Assembly (NCBI RefSeq): GCF_028640845.1 | Contig: NC_080548.1 | Span: 18,473,321-18,537,320, forward strand | Source of the DNA: Ahaetulla prasina | Taxonomy: Eukaryota; Chordata; Lepidosauria; Squamata; Colubridae | Length of the DNA stretch: 64,000 bases | Direction of reading: 5' to 3' | Shown here: positions 45,236 to 56,044 of the stretch, in pieces | How the letters are laid out: each line of letters starts with the position of its first letter | Position numbering within the stretch: the first letter of the stretch is position 1 | Notes under the pieces: generated by a model | The model's input: the letters and a program-made list of their open reading frames with translations, nothing else | Told to the model about the DNA's origin: nothing | Database searches by the model: none | Made by a program: the position numbers and the translations under genes

Positions 45236-45325
45236 GAGAGAGAGAGAGGGAGGGATAGGGGGAGGGAGGGAGGGAGAGGAAGGGAGGGAGGGAAGGAAGG
45301 AGGGAGGGAGAAAAGAAAAGCAGAA
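45236..45325. repeat. GA/GGGA purine tract next to a splice donor
   Basis: GAGAGA, GGGA and GGAA units on the plus strand; a C/T-rich tract on the coding strand starting a few bases after the donor of the 45331-45497 exon. Confidence 0.9.
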
Positions 45326-45330
45326 CTTAC

Positions 45331-45497
45331 CTCTTCCACGCTCCATTTGGCCACATTCTTAGCAGTGAGGCCCGAGACCTCCGGCAGCAGTTTGCAGTGC
45401 TGCTCCCAGCAGAGATGGAGACGGTGGGTCGGATTGGTAGACAGGGAAGGCATGAAGACAGACTGGTGGAGGGTCTGCTGCAGAGCAAAGGCGGTGT
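45331..45497 (-). CDS. L3MBTL1: L3MBTL exon: start of SAM domain
   Basis: Exon of 167 nt with a CTACCAG acceptor and a GTAAGT donor. It encodes HQSVFMPSLSTNP, then CWEQHCKLLPEVSGLTAKNV and AKWSVEE. The WEQHCKLLP and VAKW.V.EV motifs mark the approach to and helix 1 of the C-terminal SAM domain, used for protein-protein association in this family. It ends in phase 0. Directly after the donor on the minus strand comes a roughly 90-nt C/T-rich tract (plus strand 45236-45325). Confidence 0.92.
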
Positions 45498-46332
45498 CTG
45501 GTAGGAGGTCAGAGATGAAGGTGGGGGTAAGGGAGAGAGAAAGAGAAGGAAGGAGAGAAAGAAAGAAAAATAAATCTAATAATCCTGGTTCAGGTGCACT
45601 TTGGAAATCAAGAAATCACTTTTCTTCAGAACATCCCTCTCCCCACCCCACCATCCCACCCCCAAAAAAGGGGGGGAAGACCAGAACCCCAGTGCTGTTC
45701 TGGCGGCTGTTAGAGATGTCCTGATGCTAACACTGGAGGAGTTGCCAGCAATCTATTACCAGAGAGGAGGCGGCTGGGTGACTGCATCTTCAGCTGGAAA
45801 TTAATGGCACCATTCCAGCTTACGGTCTGTTCCCAGCCGGCTAAGAGCACTCAGATAATGCCAGATAATGACAGGCACTGGCTGACTCCCAGGAGACAAG
45901 GCTCCATGGTCAGGGAGCCTGGCAGCCTTCATCCGGATGTTAGCATCGCTCCCCATGGGTGAAAGGACCAGAGATGCTAAGGAATGGAAAGCAATTCGAT
46001 CTTTTCTCCCTCTGCCCCTCCTTGCCCCTTCCCTCCGATGTGACGTATGTGAGATCATTTGGTTTTTGCTGTCTCATACTGCGGTAAGAACCAGGGGGCC
46101 CTGACTCTGGGTAGAAAGAAGAAGAGGAAGTGTTGATGGAGCACAGCCTAGCAACCCTTCCTTGATTGACAATATTGGCTAATTAGGGTTTTGGCTTCTC
46201 CTCCTCTGCTTACAGATGAAAAGGAGCCAATATAACTGAACACTGGGACTTTTTTTTCTTTTTCAGGGTGCACTGATTGGAAACAGCTCTGGTGACATCT
46301 ACTGGCAACAGGGAAGGATTGTTGCTCGCCCT
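45498..46332. other. Intron, no recognised element
   Basis: Nothing identified beyond A/G-rich patches near 45536-45570 and 45655-45680. Confidence 0.4.
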
Positions 46333-46713
46333 TTCGCTCCTCTTGAAGGTGAAGGTAAAGGTTCCCCTCGCACATATGTGCTAGTCGTTCCCGACTCTAG
46401 GGGGCGGTGCTCATCTCTGTTTCAAAGCCGAAGAGCCAGCGCTGTCCGAAGAAGTCTCTGTGGTCATGTGGCCGGCATGACTAAACGACAAAGGTGCACA
46501 GAACACTGTTACCTTCCCACCAAAGGTGGTCCCTATGTTTCTACTTGCATTTTTTATGTGCTTTCGAACTGCTAGGTTGGCAGAAGCTGGGACAAGTAAC
46601 GGGAGCTCACCCATCATACGGCACTAGGGATTCGAGCCACTGAACTGCCAACCTTTCGATTGACAAGCTCAGCATCTTAGCCACTGAGCCACTGTGTCCC
46701 CTTCGCTCCTCTT
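46333..46713 (-). mobile_element. Sauria-type SINE, full length, with 12-bp TSD
   Basis: SINE 46345-46701. The target duplication TTCGCTCCTCTT is at 46333-46344 and 46702-46713. The minus strand has GTGGCTCAGTGGCTAAGATG at the head, B box GGCTCGAATCCC, and a Bov-B-like end followed by ACCTTTACCTTCACC. A clean, fairly young copy. Confidence 0.92.
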
Positions 46714-47677
46714 AACTTCACTCCTACTGGTAATTTTAAAATAATTCAGGTGTTTTAAAACGGGGGGGGGGGGGGAAACCTGTGGACCATGGCCCACTAC
46801 CAGACCATGGCCTATTGGCCACCCGGCCCTGTGAATGGCAGGCCAATGCAGGTGCACACACCCCACTCACACTAACGTCACTGTGAGCGCCATGCGGGCC
46901 CTAGCATCGTTTGGCTGCTATCACCGTCATGAGTGTCACATGGCTGCTACAGCCACGAGCATTGCCTGTGTGCTCACAGTCCCGTTCAAACGCACGTATA
47001 CGCACGTAAAAGCGCCTGCCCTCTTCTCTGGGCTGCCAACCCAGAAGGTTTGGGGAACTCTATTTTTAAAAGATTCACACCTGGCCTGGTTCATAAAAGA
47101 TTCATAATTTTAAACGTTCATTAAGCAACCAGTTGTAAGTTGAGGACTACCTGTATGCTGGTTTGACAATTAGGCCTGGGTAACTTATCTCAATCAGAAG
47201 CACATTTGGGACAATTTAAAGAATTTGAAGGATTAAAAAAGGAAAAAGGATGTGTTTCACTCAAGTCCAGAATTGGGAATTTTTTGGGAAGATGCTAGAA
47301 GTCCATTGGAGTCCCTAAAAGAACCTCCCAGTGTTAAGAGCTAGGAATACCCAGCAGCATTTTAGTATGAATCCCACTTTTTTGCTTCCCTACTCAAGAC
47401 TAAGTTTTAAAAAATTCCCAATTCCTTTGTAGGGAAGACAAAATTCTCTGGGGACTGAATTTGTTTTTACTGATTGCTGGCAGAAACAGAGCACTTCCTC
47501 TCAGACAGATCTTTGAGACCACAGTGGCCCTTACAATTCAAGAAAGGAAGAAGCATCAAGGCAAACTTGAACTAAGGAAAATAATGGGGTTCTAGTTATC
47601 ATGGAACCCCATTATTCAATATTTAGAATCCATCAGCACAAGAATTCACAATAGTTTCAATAGGCACTAAAACCAAC
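46714..47677. other. Intron; G13 run and partial TIR repeat
   Basis: A run of about 13 G at 46763, then CGTGG/CATGG-rich DNA. A short tail of the ACTTACAACC-family repeat is at about 47105-47157 (AGTTGAGGACTACCTGTA). Confidence 0.5.
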
Positions 47678-47742
47678 CTCTTTCTCCATCGGCCTCTTGC
47701 TTCACTAGCTGGAGCTTTATATAGCTATGTGAACAGCCAATC
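47678..47742 (-). CDS. L3MBTL1: L3MBTL small linker exon with VKQE motif
   Basis: Short exon of 65 nt, called from splice sites and phase. A TTTTGCAG acceptor and a weak GTTGGT donor bracket one open frame, IGCSHSYIKLQLVKQEADGE plus R. Its leading G completes a Gly codon with the upstream exon, and its trailing G makes an Asp codon with the next exon. Leaving it out breaks the frame (phase 2 meets phase 1), which argues that it is real. VKQE fits the psi-K-x-E SUMO-acceptor consensus, an inference only. Confidence 0.72.
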
Positions 47743-47826
47743 CTGCAAAATCAAATTTGGGTGTTAGCTCAAGAAAGTATTACGGTTTGTAAAAAAAAAA
47801 GACGAGAGAGTTTTTAGCCAGGGAGT

Positions 47827-48495
47827 GCAGGTAGTCCTCGACTTACAACCTTTCATTTAGTGACTGTTCAAAGTTAAACCAACACCAGTGGTGGGTTTCA
47901 AATTTTTTTACTACTGGTTCTGTGGGTGTGGTTTGGTGGGTATGGTTTGGTGGGTGCGGCAGGGGAAGGAGACTATAAAATCTCCATTTCCTCCCCACTC
48001 CAGGGGAAGGTTACTGCACAATCCCCATTTCCTCCCGATCAGCTGGGACTTGGGAGGCAGAGAATAGATGGGGGCGGGGCCAGTCAGAATTTTTACTACC
48101 TCTTCTCCGAACTACTCAAAATTTCCACTACCAGTTCTCCAGCACTGGTCAGAACCTGCTGAAACCCACCTCTGAACAACACCGAAAAAAAGGACTTATG
48201 ACTGGGTTTCAGACCGTATGACCACGGCAGCATCCTCATGATCACATGATCGAAATTTGGACGTTTGGCATGTGTTTACAATGGTTGCGGGGGAGGTCCC
48301 AGAAGGCCCTAGTTTTGCAACCTTCTTGACCAGCAAAATGAATGGGAAAGAAGATTCACTTAACAACCACATTACTGACTTAACCTACTGCAGTGGTTCA
48401 TTTAAGAACTGTGGCAAGAAAGTTTGCAAAATTGTAATAAAACCATGGAAATGTTGGGCTCATTTGTGGTCGTAAGTCAAGAACTACCTGCATAA
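47827..48495. mobile_element. TIR DNA repeat split by a MITE
   Basis: Termini CAGGTAGTCCTCGACTTACA and CGTAAGTCAAGAACTACCTG. The CAGTGGTGGG-family MITE 47886-48174 (289 bp) sits inside with a near-perfect TSD (ACCAACAC / AACAACAC). Without the MITE the repeat is about 370 bp. Confidence 0.85.
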
Positions 48496-48823
48496 ACCAT
48501 TAAAATGTTTCCTGAAGATGGCGCTGCGAAGACCTAACAGGGATATTGTGGCCTGTAGCTGCGTTAAGGCTTATTTTAACCAGCATTTGAAATCAAAACA
48601 AGCACACAAAGGTATGGTCATTTTGACAAGGTTCAGGAGTGATGGAAGCAACTTGAATTTATTTCGAGATTGTTTGGCTATAAACCCACTGAATGCATTT
48701 GTGTCATTGAATGTCCGTGTATTTGTAAATAAAGTCCTCTTCCTACCTGCAGCCCACCTATTTTCAAACTTTCTTCAAACTTAACTGCTTGATAGGTTGG
48801 ACTAACCGAAACATTTTGCTTAC
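48496..48823. other. Intron, no recognised feature
   Basis: Nothing identified between the TIR repeat and the linker exon. Confidence 0.4.
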
Positions 48824-48958
48824 CCTTTCGCTTTGATTTTAGTAATGGTAGGGGTTTCCCCTTCGGCCCAGTCTTTCTCTTGGCTGGTCTCAGACTGTTC
48901 AGAAAAACTATGAACGCTGCTTCTCCCTGACCTCTCTCCTTCTTGCGTGGATGACTTT
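48824..48958 (-). CDS. L3MBTL1: L3MBTL exon: Ser/acid-rich linker
   Basis: Exon of 135 nt with a TTATCAG acceptor and a GTAAGC donor. The correct frame is set by the phase of the previous exon and gives KSSTQEGERSGRSSVHSFSE and so on to TITKIKAK. A longer open frame across the same bases is a shadow in the wrong phase. The peptide is low-complexity, rich in Ser, Glu and Lys, and probably disordered, as expected between the zinc finger and the SAM domain. I recognise no domain in it. Confidence 0.8.
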
Positions 48959-49180
48959 CTGATAAGAAAAATATGCATTCTATATACATCCATCCATATC
49001 TGTCACTTCCAAGCCATCTATCTACCAAGGGAACAGGACCCAGGAGACTTTCACGCACACGGCTAGATTGATAAGGTCTGTCTCAGTCTCATCTCATCAA
49101 GTTCTTTGCCTCATTCAGTTCTCTTGTATTTGAGATATAACTATACTGGAATAAACATTCCATTATAGACTTTACACCAA

Positions 49181-49366
49181 TGGTACTTAACCCTTTCTTC
49201 ACCCCGGACCCCTTTTAAATGTGGCCACAGACCATGGCCACGGATCCACAAGACTTAACTCAAGATTTAAATCATAATATTTCTCCAAGCCTTCAAGGAC
49301 CCTCTGTGATGACATCACAGTCTCTCCCCCCCAGGTGGTCTGTGGGGTTGAGAGCCATTGCTCTGC
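49181..49366. mobile_element. Possible degenerate hAT-type element
   Basis: CAATGGTACTTAACCC and GGGTTGAGAGCCATTG are inverted ends. The flanks CTTTACAC and CTCTGCAC match at six of eight positions. Confidence 0.5.
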
Positions 49367-49629
49367 ACCATTTCAATTTACCCAGCTAGACTTGTATTGT
49401 ACACTTCCTACTGAAGCACAGAGAAGCCCAGTGCTACAAACAAACAAACAAAATCCAGCCCAAAGGCATGCAAAGTTTTGCCAAACTTTACGAACCAAAT
49501 TGACAATCTAAAAAAGAGAATAAAAGCCAGCAAAATGGCAAAAAAATCTTTTGCAGTAGTCAGACCAAGTAAAAGCTTAATAAAGCATGGCCAATAAAAC
49601 AGGTCTTAGGATGCAATCTACAGCTTCAC

Positions 49630-49794
49630 CTGGACTGTGGAGAATCTTCTTGCAAATCTGTAAGTTGTGCTGAAATGTCAGATTTCTTGGGTTTGGGAGC
49701 ACCGCTACCAGGTGATGGTTTTTCTCCACCAAGGCGATCCTGTAACAAACCCTCTCGAGTGCGACTGGCTTCGGAATAAGGGCAGCCAATTAAC
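49630..49794 (-). CDS. L3MBTL1: L3MBTL exon: end of C2HC finger and basic linker
   Basis: Exon of 165 nt with a TGTAG acceptor and a GTGAAG donor. It opens with LIGCPYSEASRTREGLLQDR, giving the last Cys of the zinc finger, then LGGEKPSPGSGAPKPKKS, a Pro/Lys-rich stretch that could act in nuclear import, and an acidic tail. It ends in phase 2 (AG of an Arg codon). The CPYSE..DRL pattern is typical of the family. Confidence 0.88.
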
Positions 49795-49835
49795 CTACAT
49801 CAAAAGCAAAACAATGTTTCCATTGCAAAAAATAC

Positions 49836-49866
49836 ATTTTTTTTCTTTCTTTCTTTCTTTTTTTTA
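49836..49866. repeat. (CTTT)n microsatellite
   Basis: Short CTTT run upstream of the zinc-finger-end exon. Confidence 0.8.
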
Positions 49867-50425
49867 CAGAAGGCTAACCTTAAATAAACAAGCTAGTATA
49901 TTACACATCGACCCTGCAAGAGCAAAATAACGGTAGGATTGGTAGGCAAATGGAGCTTGGGAAGGAAATCGAATTGTTTACTACATGAGAAATTATATAG
50001 AGAGAAGGACGTTTCAGACCTAGCGAGCAGAAAACAAGTGCTCCTTACGAAGGCTGAGAAACTGGCTGAGCTGGGAGAAATGTTAAATAAAAGCAAAACC
50101 TTGCACGGAAATAGAGCATCAAAAGGCCTAGCTAGAGGCGGCATGCAGGAAGAGTTAAGAGAAGAATGATTTAACAAATGGCTTTGAATAAATGTAGAAA
50201 GAAGCAGCAGGAGAGTAAAACAGTACACTCTGGCTTTCTCTTCTTCATAGCCATCAGCAAAAGTTTTCCATGCTGAAAATAACAGGATTCAAGTTTCTCA
50301 AGGCGGATCTCTATCATTTATATACTCATCCGTGCCACCAGATTTCTACTGGACCTTTTTTTAAAATTGCTACACAGACCTTGGTGTGCTCTCTCTCTCC
50401 ATACAAACACACACTACATACACAG
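49867..50425. other. Intron, no recognised feature
   Basis: No exon or repeat identified. Confidence 0.4.
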
Positions 50426-50429
50426 CCAA

Positions 50430-50645
50430 GAAGCTTCTTCAGCTCTGACAGGACAGTGGGGAATGGAAGCATTTTATATTCCTTGCAGAAGGAATATAAT
50501 ATAGAAGATTCTTGGATGAGAAGCGAAACGTCTTCAAAGAAAAGAACACAAACAAGAAAGTCCAGTTGCCTCCTGAAAAAGCACCTTTGGGACAACCATG
50601 ACCTGATGACCGAGAATCTCTACAGACTTCAAGATCTGAAATATA
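50430..50645. mobile_element. Penelope-like palindromic unit
   Basis: AAGAAGCTTCTTCAGCTCTG at the left and, at about 50511-50543, GATTCTTGGATGAGAAGCGAAACGTC (split here as GATTCT, loop, AGAAGC, GAAAC, GTC). The CTGAAGA box has decayed, but the helix and GAAAC-GTC are kept. The outer part GCACCTTTGGGACAACCATG is shared with 24240-24615. Confidence 0.55.
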
Positions 50646-51106
50646 CATTCTGCCCCTATTATTCTGATGTATCATCATCAGAGAAGAATCCACGACACAC
50701 GACTTCTTCTCTAAAGCAAGGAGCAAATTCTCTATTAAATTTGGCTAGATGTGGAAAGCAAGGGAAAATATAGGATATTGTTTTGAGCCATTCTAGCTTT
50801 TCCCCACCTCCTATAATGACTATGAGAAGATCACTTTGGGACTTCTAAATGTTTAGAGCTAGCAAATAATCACGTGAATCTCCCTAACAGGTAGACAGAA
50901 GTTGATAGTGCTTTTCTACGGTGCTAGTTATTTGCCTGGCGGCCGAGGGACGCCAAATACAAAGCACAAGAGGGAGCTACAACACAACACTTTAGAACTA
51001 AGATCCACGTTTGTATTTACAGTTGACTGAAGCGGTGTGCGTTTTTTAAATACAGGAGATAACACTCCTCTGGAAAGCTGCCCTGTAACTCTCAGGAAAT
51101 ACATAC

Positions 51107-51209
51107 GTGTAATGAGTTCCGTATCTGGGTCCCCTGACGTGACCCAATCCCTGACATCCAGGAGTAGGGCATACTTGTCCTGCTGGGGTTGATGCTGCAT
51201 TGGAAGTCC
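51107..51209 (-). CDS. L3MBTL1: L3MBTL exon: C2HC zinc finger, first part
   Basis: Exon of 103 nt with a TCCTAG acceptor and a GTATGT donor. It encodes AGQVCPTPGCQGLGHVRGPR followed by YGTHY, the first two Cys and two His of the C2HC module found after MBT3 in L3MBTL proteins. The module finishes in the next exon with GCPYSE. It ends in phase 2 and the Thr codon ACG is split across the intron. By eye this flank is nearest to L3MBTL4. Confidence 0.9.
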
Positions 51210-51324
51210 CTAGGAAAACAAAACCAGTTCAGGAGTAAACCTTGTTTCCATCTTTTTCCAAATTACAAGATCCGGGGATGTGGGGTGGGAGAAAAGGAAA
51301 AACAATAACTATTTTTCCTCTTAC

Positions 51325-51439
51325 CTGGTGGGAGTTGCAAGGCATGTCCAGTTTTGGTACACCAGCCCATGGGATGAATATCTGGACTGTCAGAATCAAC
51401 CCAAAAATCAAAGGCATGATCCCAACCATCGAAGTGCAC
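51325..51439 (-). CDS. L3MBTL1: L3MBTL exon: MBT repeat 3 core, last part
   Basis: Exon of 115 nt with a TTAAG acceptor and a GTAAGA donor. It encodes VHFDGWDHAFDFWVDSDSPD and then IHPMGWCTKTGHALQLPP, closing MBT3 with the canonical IHP.GWC motif. One G is left over and forms a Gly codon with the GG that opens the next exon. The intron to the next exon is only about 115 nt, the shortest visible in the gene. Confidence 0.93.
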
Positions 51440-51480
51440 CTTAATAAAGCAGATTAAAAAGGGATCATAGACAAAGTTTA

Positions 51481-51934
51481 CTTATACGCAGGGGTGGGTT
51501 CTACTTATCTTTACTACCGGTTCTCATCGTGCTGCGTAGATCACTTTTGATGACGTTTGGGTCAGTGGGCGGAGCCTCCCGCCGGTTTTACTACCGGTTC
51601 TATAGAATCGGTCTGAACCGGGGACAACCCGGTTAAAAGGTTAAAAGGGCCTCTGGTGGCTCAACAGGCTAATGCAGCCTGTTATTAACAGCAACTGCCT
51701 GCAATATTGCAGGTTCAAGTCCCACCAGGCCCAAGGTTGACTCAGCCTTCCATCCTTTATAAGGTAGGTAAAATGAGGACCCAGATTGTTGGGGGCAATA
51801 AAAGTTGACCTTGTATATAATATACAAATGGATGAAGACTATTGCCTGACATAGTGTAAGCCGCTCTGAGTCTTCGGAGAAGGGCGGGATATAAATGCAA
51901 ATAAAAAAAAAAAAAAACCACCACTGCTTATATG
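51481..51934. mobile_element. hAT-type MITE with a SINE nested inside
   Basis: MITE 51489-51926: CAGGGGTGGGTTCTACTTAT and AACCACCACTG termini. TSD CTTATACG / CTTATATG (7 of 8). A tRNA-derived SINE with L2-like tail (about 51650-51913, GGCCTCTGGTGGCTCAACAG ... CTTCGGAGAAGGGCGGGATA) occupies its right half. Confidence 0.8.
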
Positions 51935-52312
51935 GGTAGTACAACCGTCTGTTTAGTGACTGTTTGAAGTTACAATGGCACCGAAAAAAGGAATTTATGT
52001 CCGATTTTTCACACTTATGGCCATTGCAGCATTCCTATGCTCACGTGATCAAAATTCAGACACTTGGCCACTGACTCATATTTATGACGGTTGCAGTGAT
52101 CTTTTGCAAACTTCTCGATTGGCAAAGTCAATGGGGAAGTCAGATTCAGTTAAGAACCGACTTGTTACTGACTTAACAACGGCAGTGATTCACTTAACTG
52201 TGGTGAGAAAAGTCATAAAACGGGGCAAAGCTCATTTAACAACTGTCTCACTTAGCCACAGAAATTTGGGGCTCAATTGTGGTCATAAGCCGAGGACTAT
52301 CTGTAACTCGCA
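51935..52312. mobile_element. TIR DNA repeat (ACTTACAACC family)
   Basis: GTAGTACAACCGTCTGTTTA to GTCATAAGCCGAGGACTATC.TGTA, with GATCAAAATTCAGACACTTG inside. Confidence 0.7.
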
Positions 52313-53491
52313 TTTATACTCATGATTTTTTGGGAATTGAACCTAACCCAGTTTTCTGGCAGCTGAATAAAGAGAAGAATCCAACTACTATGTAACACAA
52401 GAAGATTCCTTGTCAGGGTTCTAAGCAACACCCCCAAGGAAAGAAGATTCCGTGGCTAGAAGTTCCTCAAAGTTCCATTTTATTAGAGATGCCATATTGG
52501 CATATCTGGGAAAACCTGAATCTCGAAGCTTCCAAGTTTTCCGCACCCAAAAGAAAGTCCAAGTCCCTGCCCCAGTATCCACATTTCCATCACATGGCCC
52601 AATCAATGCACTGTCCCAACTGGAGATGTCTCCCAGTCACACTACTTCAGGTGCAGGGCAGGATGTCCTTGACTCCCAGAGAAAAGAATGTTATTATGGC
52701 TAGATCTCTCCCCTTCTCCATACAATCCCCTCTCCCAGTTTCCCACAACACTAAATGTGGCAAAGTAGAAGATCCAAAGTAGAAGATGGCTTCCAGGACT
52801 GGCATTCCTAGTATACTGTAGGTCCATCAAACTCAGTATTGTCTCTGCTGGCTCCAGACTAGTCTACCTGGAAGATCCATATATGACTTTGACAATCGAT
52901 CAATGAATAATAATACAAGAAGAGAAGTAGCTCTTTAGATCACGAGATTTAGCCTTTAGATCACTACAGTTCCATGCCTCCAGATTCTATGGTAGAAAGT
53001 TTTTTTTCTCCCTGGCACTAAATCTCATGGCATAGAAATTGTCAAGCATGAAAAACAAGGTGCTCATGTGAAGAGTTCAATTAACTACTTTATTGCTCAA
53101 TGCCTATTTTGCAGGAATCTTCCCAGACTGGCAATTTGCACCTGGGGCAGACTAGATAAGGTTCCATGGCATTCAAGGGGGACTGGACTTGCCTTTATCT
53201 GCCTACCTAATGATTCCAGACTAATTCCCTGCTTGATTACTCCCACTATGCCCACCTGGGCTCAGCAACAGAAATAAATCCAACTTTTAAGTTCCTTGGA
53301 GAACAAAACCAAAGCAAATTCTACTTTCTTTTTCAGCTCTCAGCCCCCACCCCCCACCCCCAAATAAAGGAGGCTGACTGGCTTTGGCTTTGCAATTCAC
53401 CTTCACCTGAAGAATGAAAGTAAGACCAGGTTTCACTTTCCAATTATTATTAGATTTTTATGACATTCACTGCTGCTATTTGTTTACATAC
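52313..53491. other. Intron, no recognised feature
   Basis: About 1.2 kb with no exon or known repeat; a C/A-rich patch is at 53345-53365. Confidence 0.4.
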
Positions 53492-53602
53492 CTTGACACG
53501 ATAGTCATCCTTTTCAATTATGGTTGCCACTCTAATTAGCATGGGGTTTCTTCTGTCTACCGCTTCTAGTTTCATGTTACTCTGAAATCCATGAGCTGGA
53601 CG
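53492..53602 (-). CDS. L3MBTL1: L3MBTL exon: MBT repeat 3 core, first part
   Basis: Exon of 111 nt, exactly 37 codons in phase 0 at both ends, with a TTATAG acceptor and a GTATGT donor. It encodes GFQSNMKLEAVDRRNPMLIR followed by VATIIEKDDYRVK, the first half of the MBT3 core. Because length and phase are multiples of three, skipping it would keep frame, but it would destroy MBT3. Confidence 0.92.
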
Positions 53603-54157
53603 CTATAAAATAAATTATATATGGAGTCAGAGGCAACTAAGGACGATACCTAAATCATTTAAAGGGCATATTTGAAGACTTCATTACATCATATCCTGGC
53701 ATTAATGGGACAAGACGGGAGCAGTGCCCCACTTCCCTATCACACATCCTAAGAAAAGATTGAAAATGTCTATTTTCTGCTTTAATTTAACTGTAATTTG
53801 CTGTTACATGCAACTGGACCGATTTGTGAATATGGCAATTCAATTCTCATTTTTTGGCATGTCACAACAAATTAGCTTGTTCAATTGCGGAAACAGGCGC
53901 TTCCAACTTTCTCTTCTGGCATGTGTGTTACATTGGTAACAGGCACTTACGGCCAAGATTGCCACCTAATTTATCTAGATATTTTTTAACGTGATAGGGG
54001 AAATTGATAACAATGATGACAATCGTAATCAAAATAAATGTGCCCCGACCATGGTTATTTAGGAGATAGTACAAAAACGCAATTACATCATTCGGCGATA
54101 CGGTTCAATGTAAAAACAAAACAGAAGAAAAAAATAACAGAAAAGCTCTTGACTAAC

Positions 54158-54243
54158 CAGTTTAAATGCTCGTGCTGGTGCTGCCTGAGAACCAGTTTCT
54201 TCCAGGTATTTCTCCCATGAGAAGCTTTTGAAATCTTTGTATT
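54158..54243 (-). CDS. L3MBTL1: L3MBTL exon: arm leading into MBT repeat 3
   Basis: Exon of 86 nt with a TTTACAG acceptor and a GTTAGT donor. It encodes YKDFKSFSWEKYLEETGSQA and then APARAFKL, the W..YLEET arm before MBT3. The first two nt complete a Glu codon with the previous exon, and the exon ends in phase 0. The 5.4-kb intron upstream holds Bov-B remains, SINEs and the composite hAT element at 57.5 kb. Confidence 0.9.
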
Positions 54244-54301
54244 CTGTAAAGAAATTTCAGATGGCGACCCTCAGTTTACACCTACCCTTGCAAGACCAAT
54301 T

Positions 54302-54772
54302 ACCGTATTTTTTGGAATATAAGACACACCTTTTCCCCCCAAAAAAGAGGGTGAAAAATCTGGGTGTGTCTTATACTCCGAATGCAGCCCCAGCCAGCTT
54401 CTCAAACAGAGGCTGAAAGAAGCTCCCAAACAGATCTTCAGAAAAGAAGCCCCCAAATAGAGCTTCAGAAAAGAAGCTCCCAAAAGGAGCTTCAGAACCT
54501 TTTTTTTTCCCTGAAGTTCTGTTTTGGAGGCTTTCAGAGGCAGAAAAAAGTTTTTTCTGAAACAGAGTTTCAGAGGCAGAAAAAAAAAGCAAGGCACAGA
54601 GCTCACAACCAAGGAACCTGTTGCTAAAATTCACCTCTGGGAACAGCTGATTGGGGGTGTTCGGGGAGGCCAATCCACCTGCCAATCAGCTTTTTTCTTA
54701 TTTTCCTTCCCAAAAACTAAGTTGCGACTTATACTCTGGTGCGTCTTATACTCCGAAAAATACAGTAATTAT
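54302..54772. mobile_element. TIR element at a TA target, 470 bp
   Basis: CCGTATTTTTTGGAATATAA and ATACTCCGAAAAATACAG are inverted and flanked by AATTA/TAATT. The interior repeats GAAGCTCCCAAA.GAGCTTCAG several times. A Tc1/mariner-type non-autonomous element is most likely. Confidence 0.6.
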
Positions 54773-54856
54773 TTAATGGCTGTGATAAGAACTGAGCTTC
54801 TGAGATCACATACCTACGTTATGAGTGGCTTGCATTAGCTTAACTGAATTGCAGCT

Positions 54857-55218
54857 GTAAAGATAAAGGGAAAGGTTCCCCTCGCACATATGTGCTAGTT
54901 GTTCCTGACTCTAGGGGGCGGTGCTCATCTCCATTTCAAAGCCGAAGAGCCAGCGCTTTCTAAAGACGTCTCCGTGGTCATGTGGCTGGCACGACTAAAT
55001 GCCAAAGGTGCATGGAACACTGTTACCTTCCCACCAAAGGTGGTCCCTATTTTTCTACTTGCATTTTTTATGTGCTTTCAAAGTGCTAGGTTGGCAGAAA
55101 CTGGGACAAGGAATGGGAGCTCACCCCATTACGCAGCACTTGGGATTCGAACCGCTGAACTGCTGACTTTTCGATCGACAAGCTCAGCATTTTAGCCACT
55201 GAGTCACCACGTCCCTAT
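54857..55218 (-). mobile_element. Sauria-type SINE, near full length
   Basis: AAGATAAAGGGAAAGGTTCC to GCCACTGAGTCACCACGTCC; the minus strand carries GGTTCGAATCCC as B box. Confidence 0.85.
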
Positions 55219-56040
55219 TGCTGCCATAGAGCAGAACAACTTAAGCAGTAAAATAATGTCATAGAAACACATTCGTTATGCGATTGTTCACCTGCTTTTA
55301 ATTGTGGTAAGCTTCCACTTTGCAAACGAACCTTGCGTTGCAAACGAACCTTGCGTTCAAATATATTTTCTACCTCCCTAAGCTTCCTCATGTCTCTCTT
55401 TTTCTGGCAAACCATTTGCTTGTCACTGCATCTGCAACAGAGACTGATGGTTCATATTTCCTCCTAAATCAGAATTATAACCAAAGCTATAAATTATGGT
55501 TTGTCGGGAGAGAAATAAGAATGCGAGGTAAAAAAGAGAGTAAGAGGGGAAAATAAGAATACAAATCAATTCCAATTCTGATGTGGAGAGGCCATTTTAG
55601 TGTTGCATAGTAAGCTGTTGGTTTCTGAAATACGTCAATGAGCAATAACAGAAGTAGCATCACAAATGCTAAGAAGTTGACAAGGAATGTTCACCACTAT
55701 CTTTCTATAAAGAGCTGGATTTAAAGAATGTCTTAAGTAGGTATTCTCTATACCAAACAGTGCAATTAGGAATAAGTTCTAAAGATCTTTTAGGATGCAA
55801 TTATATTTAAAACTTCCAAGATAAATTCTCTCTGAAGTTCTTCTATGCTCATCGTAATAGGTGGGATCGGGGTCTTCCAGGGAGGATGAGCAAAGAGCAT
55901 GGGGAGTGTATGCCAACAGTACATAATCAAGCAAGGTCACCCAAGGTGTGAAGGTAATTCATCCCAGCTGCCCAAGTAAAGCACTTATATCAGAGCAACA
56001 CTGTAAGATGCTGGTGGTAGATTGATCATTTTAGTGATAA
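55219..56040. other. Intron, no recognised feature
   Basis: A/T-rich DNA; a short direct repeat GCAAACGAACCTTGCGTT at 55321-55358. Confidence 0.4.
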
Positions 56041-56044
56041 CTGA

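Noticed and set aside
48678..49058. 126-codon minus-strand frame with Lys/Arg-rich peptide
   Set aside because: It overlaps the real linker exon but in a phase incompatible with both neighbouring exons; the other frame (48824-48958) fits.
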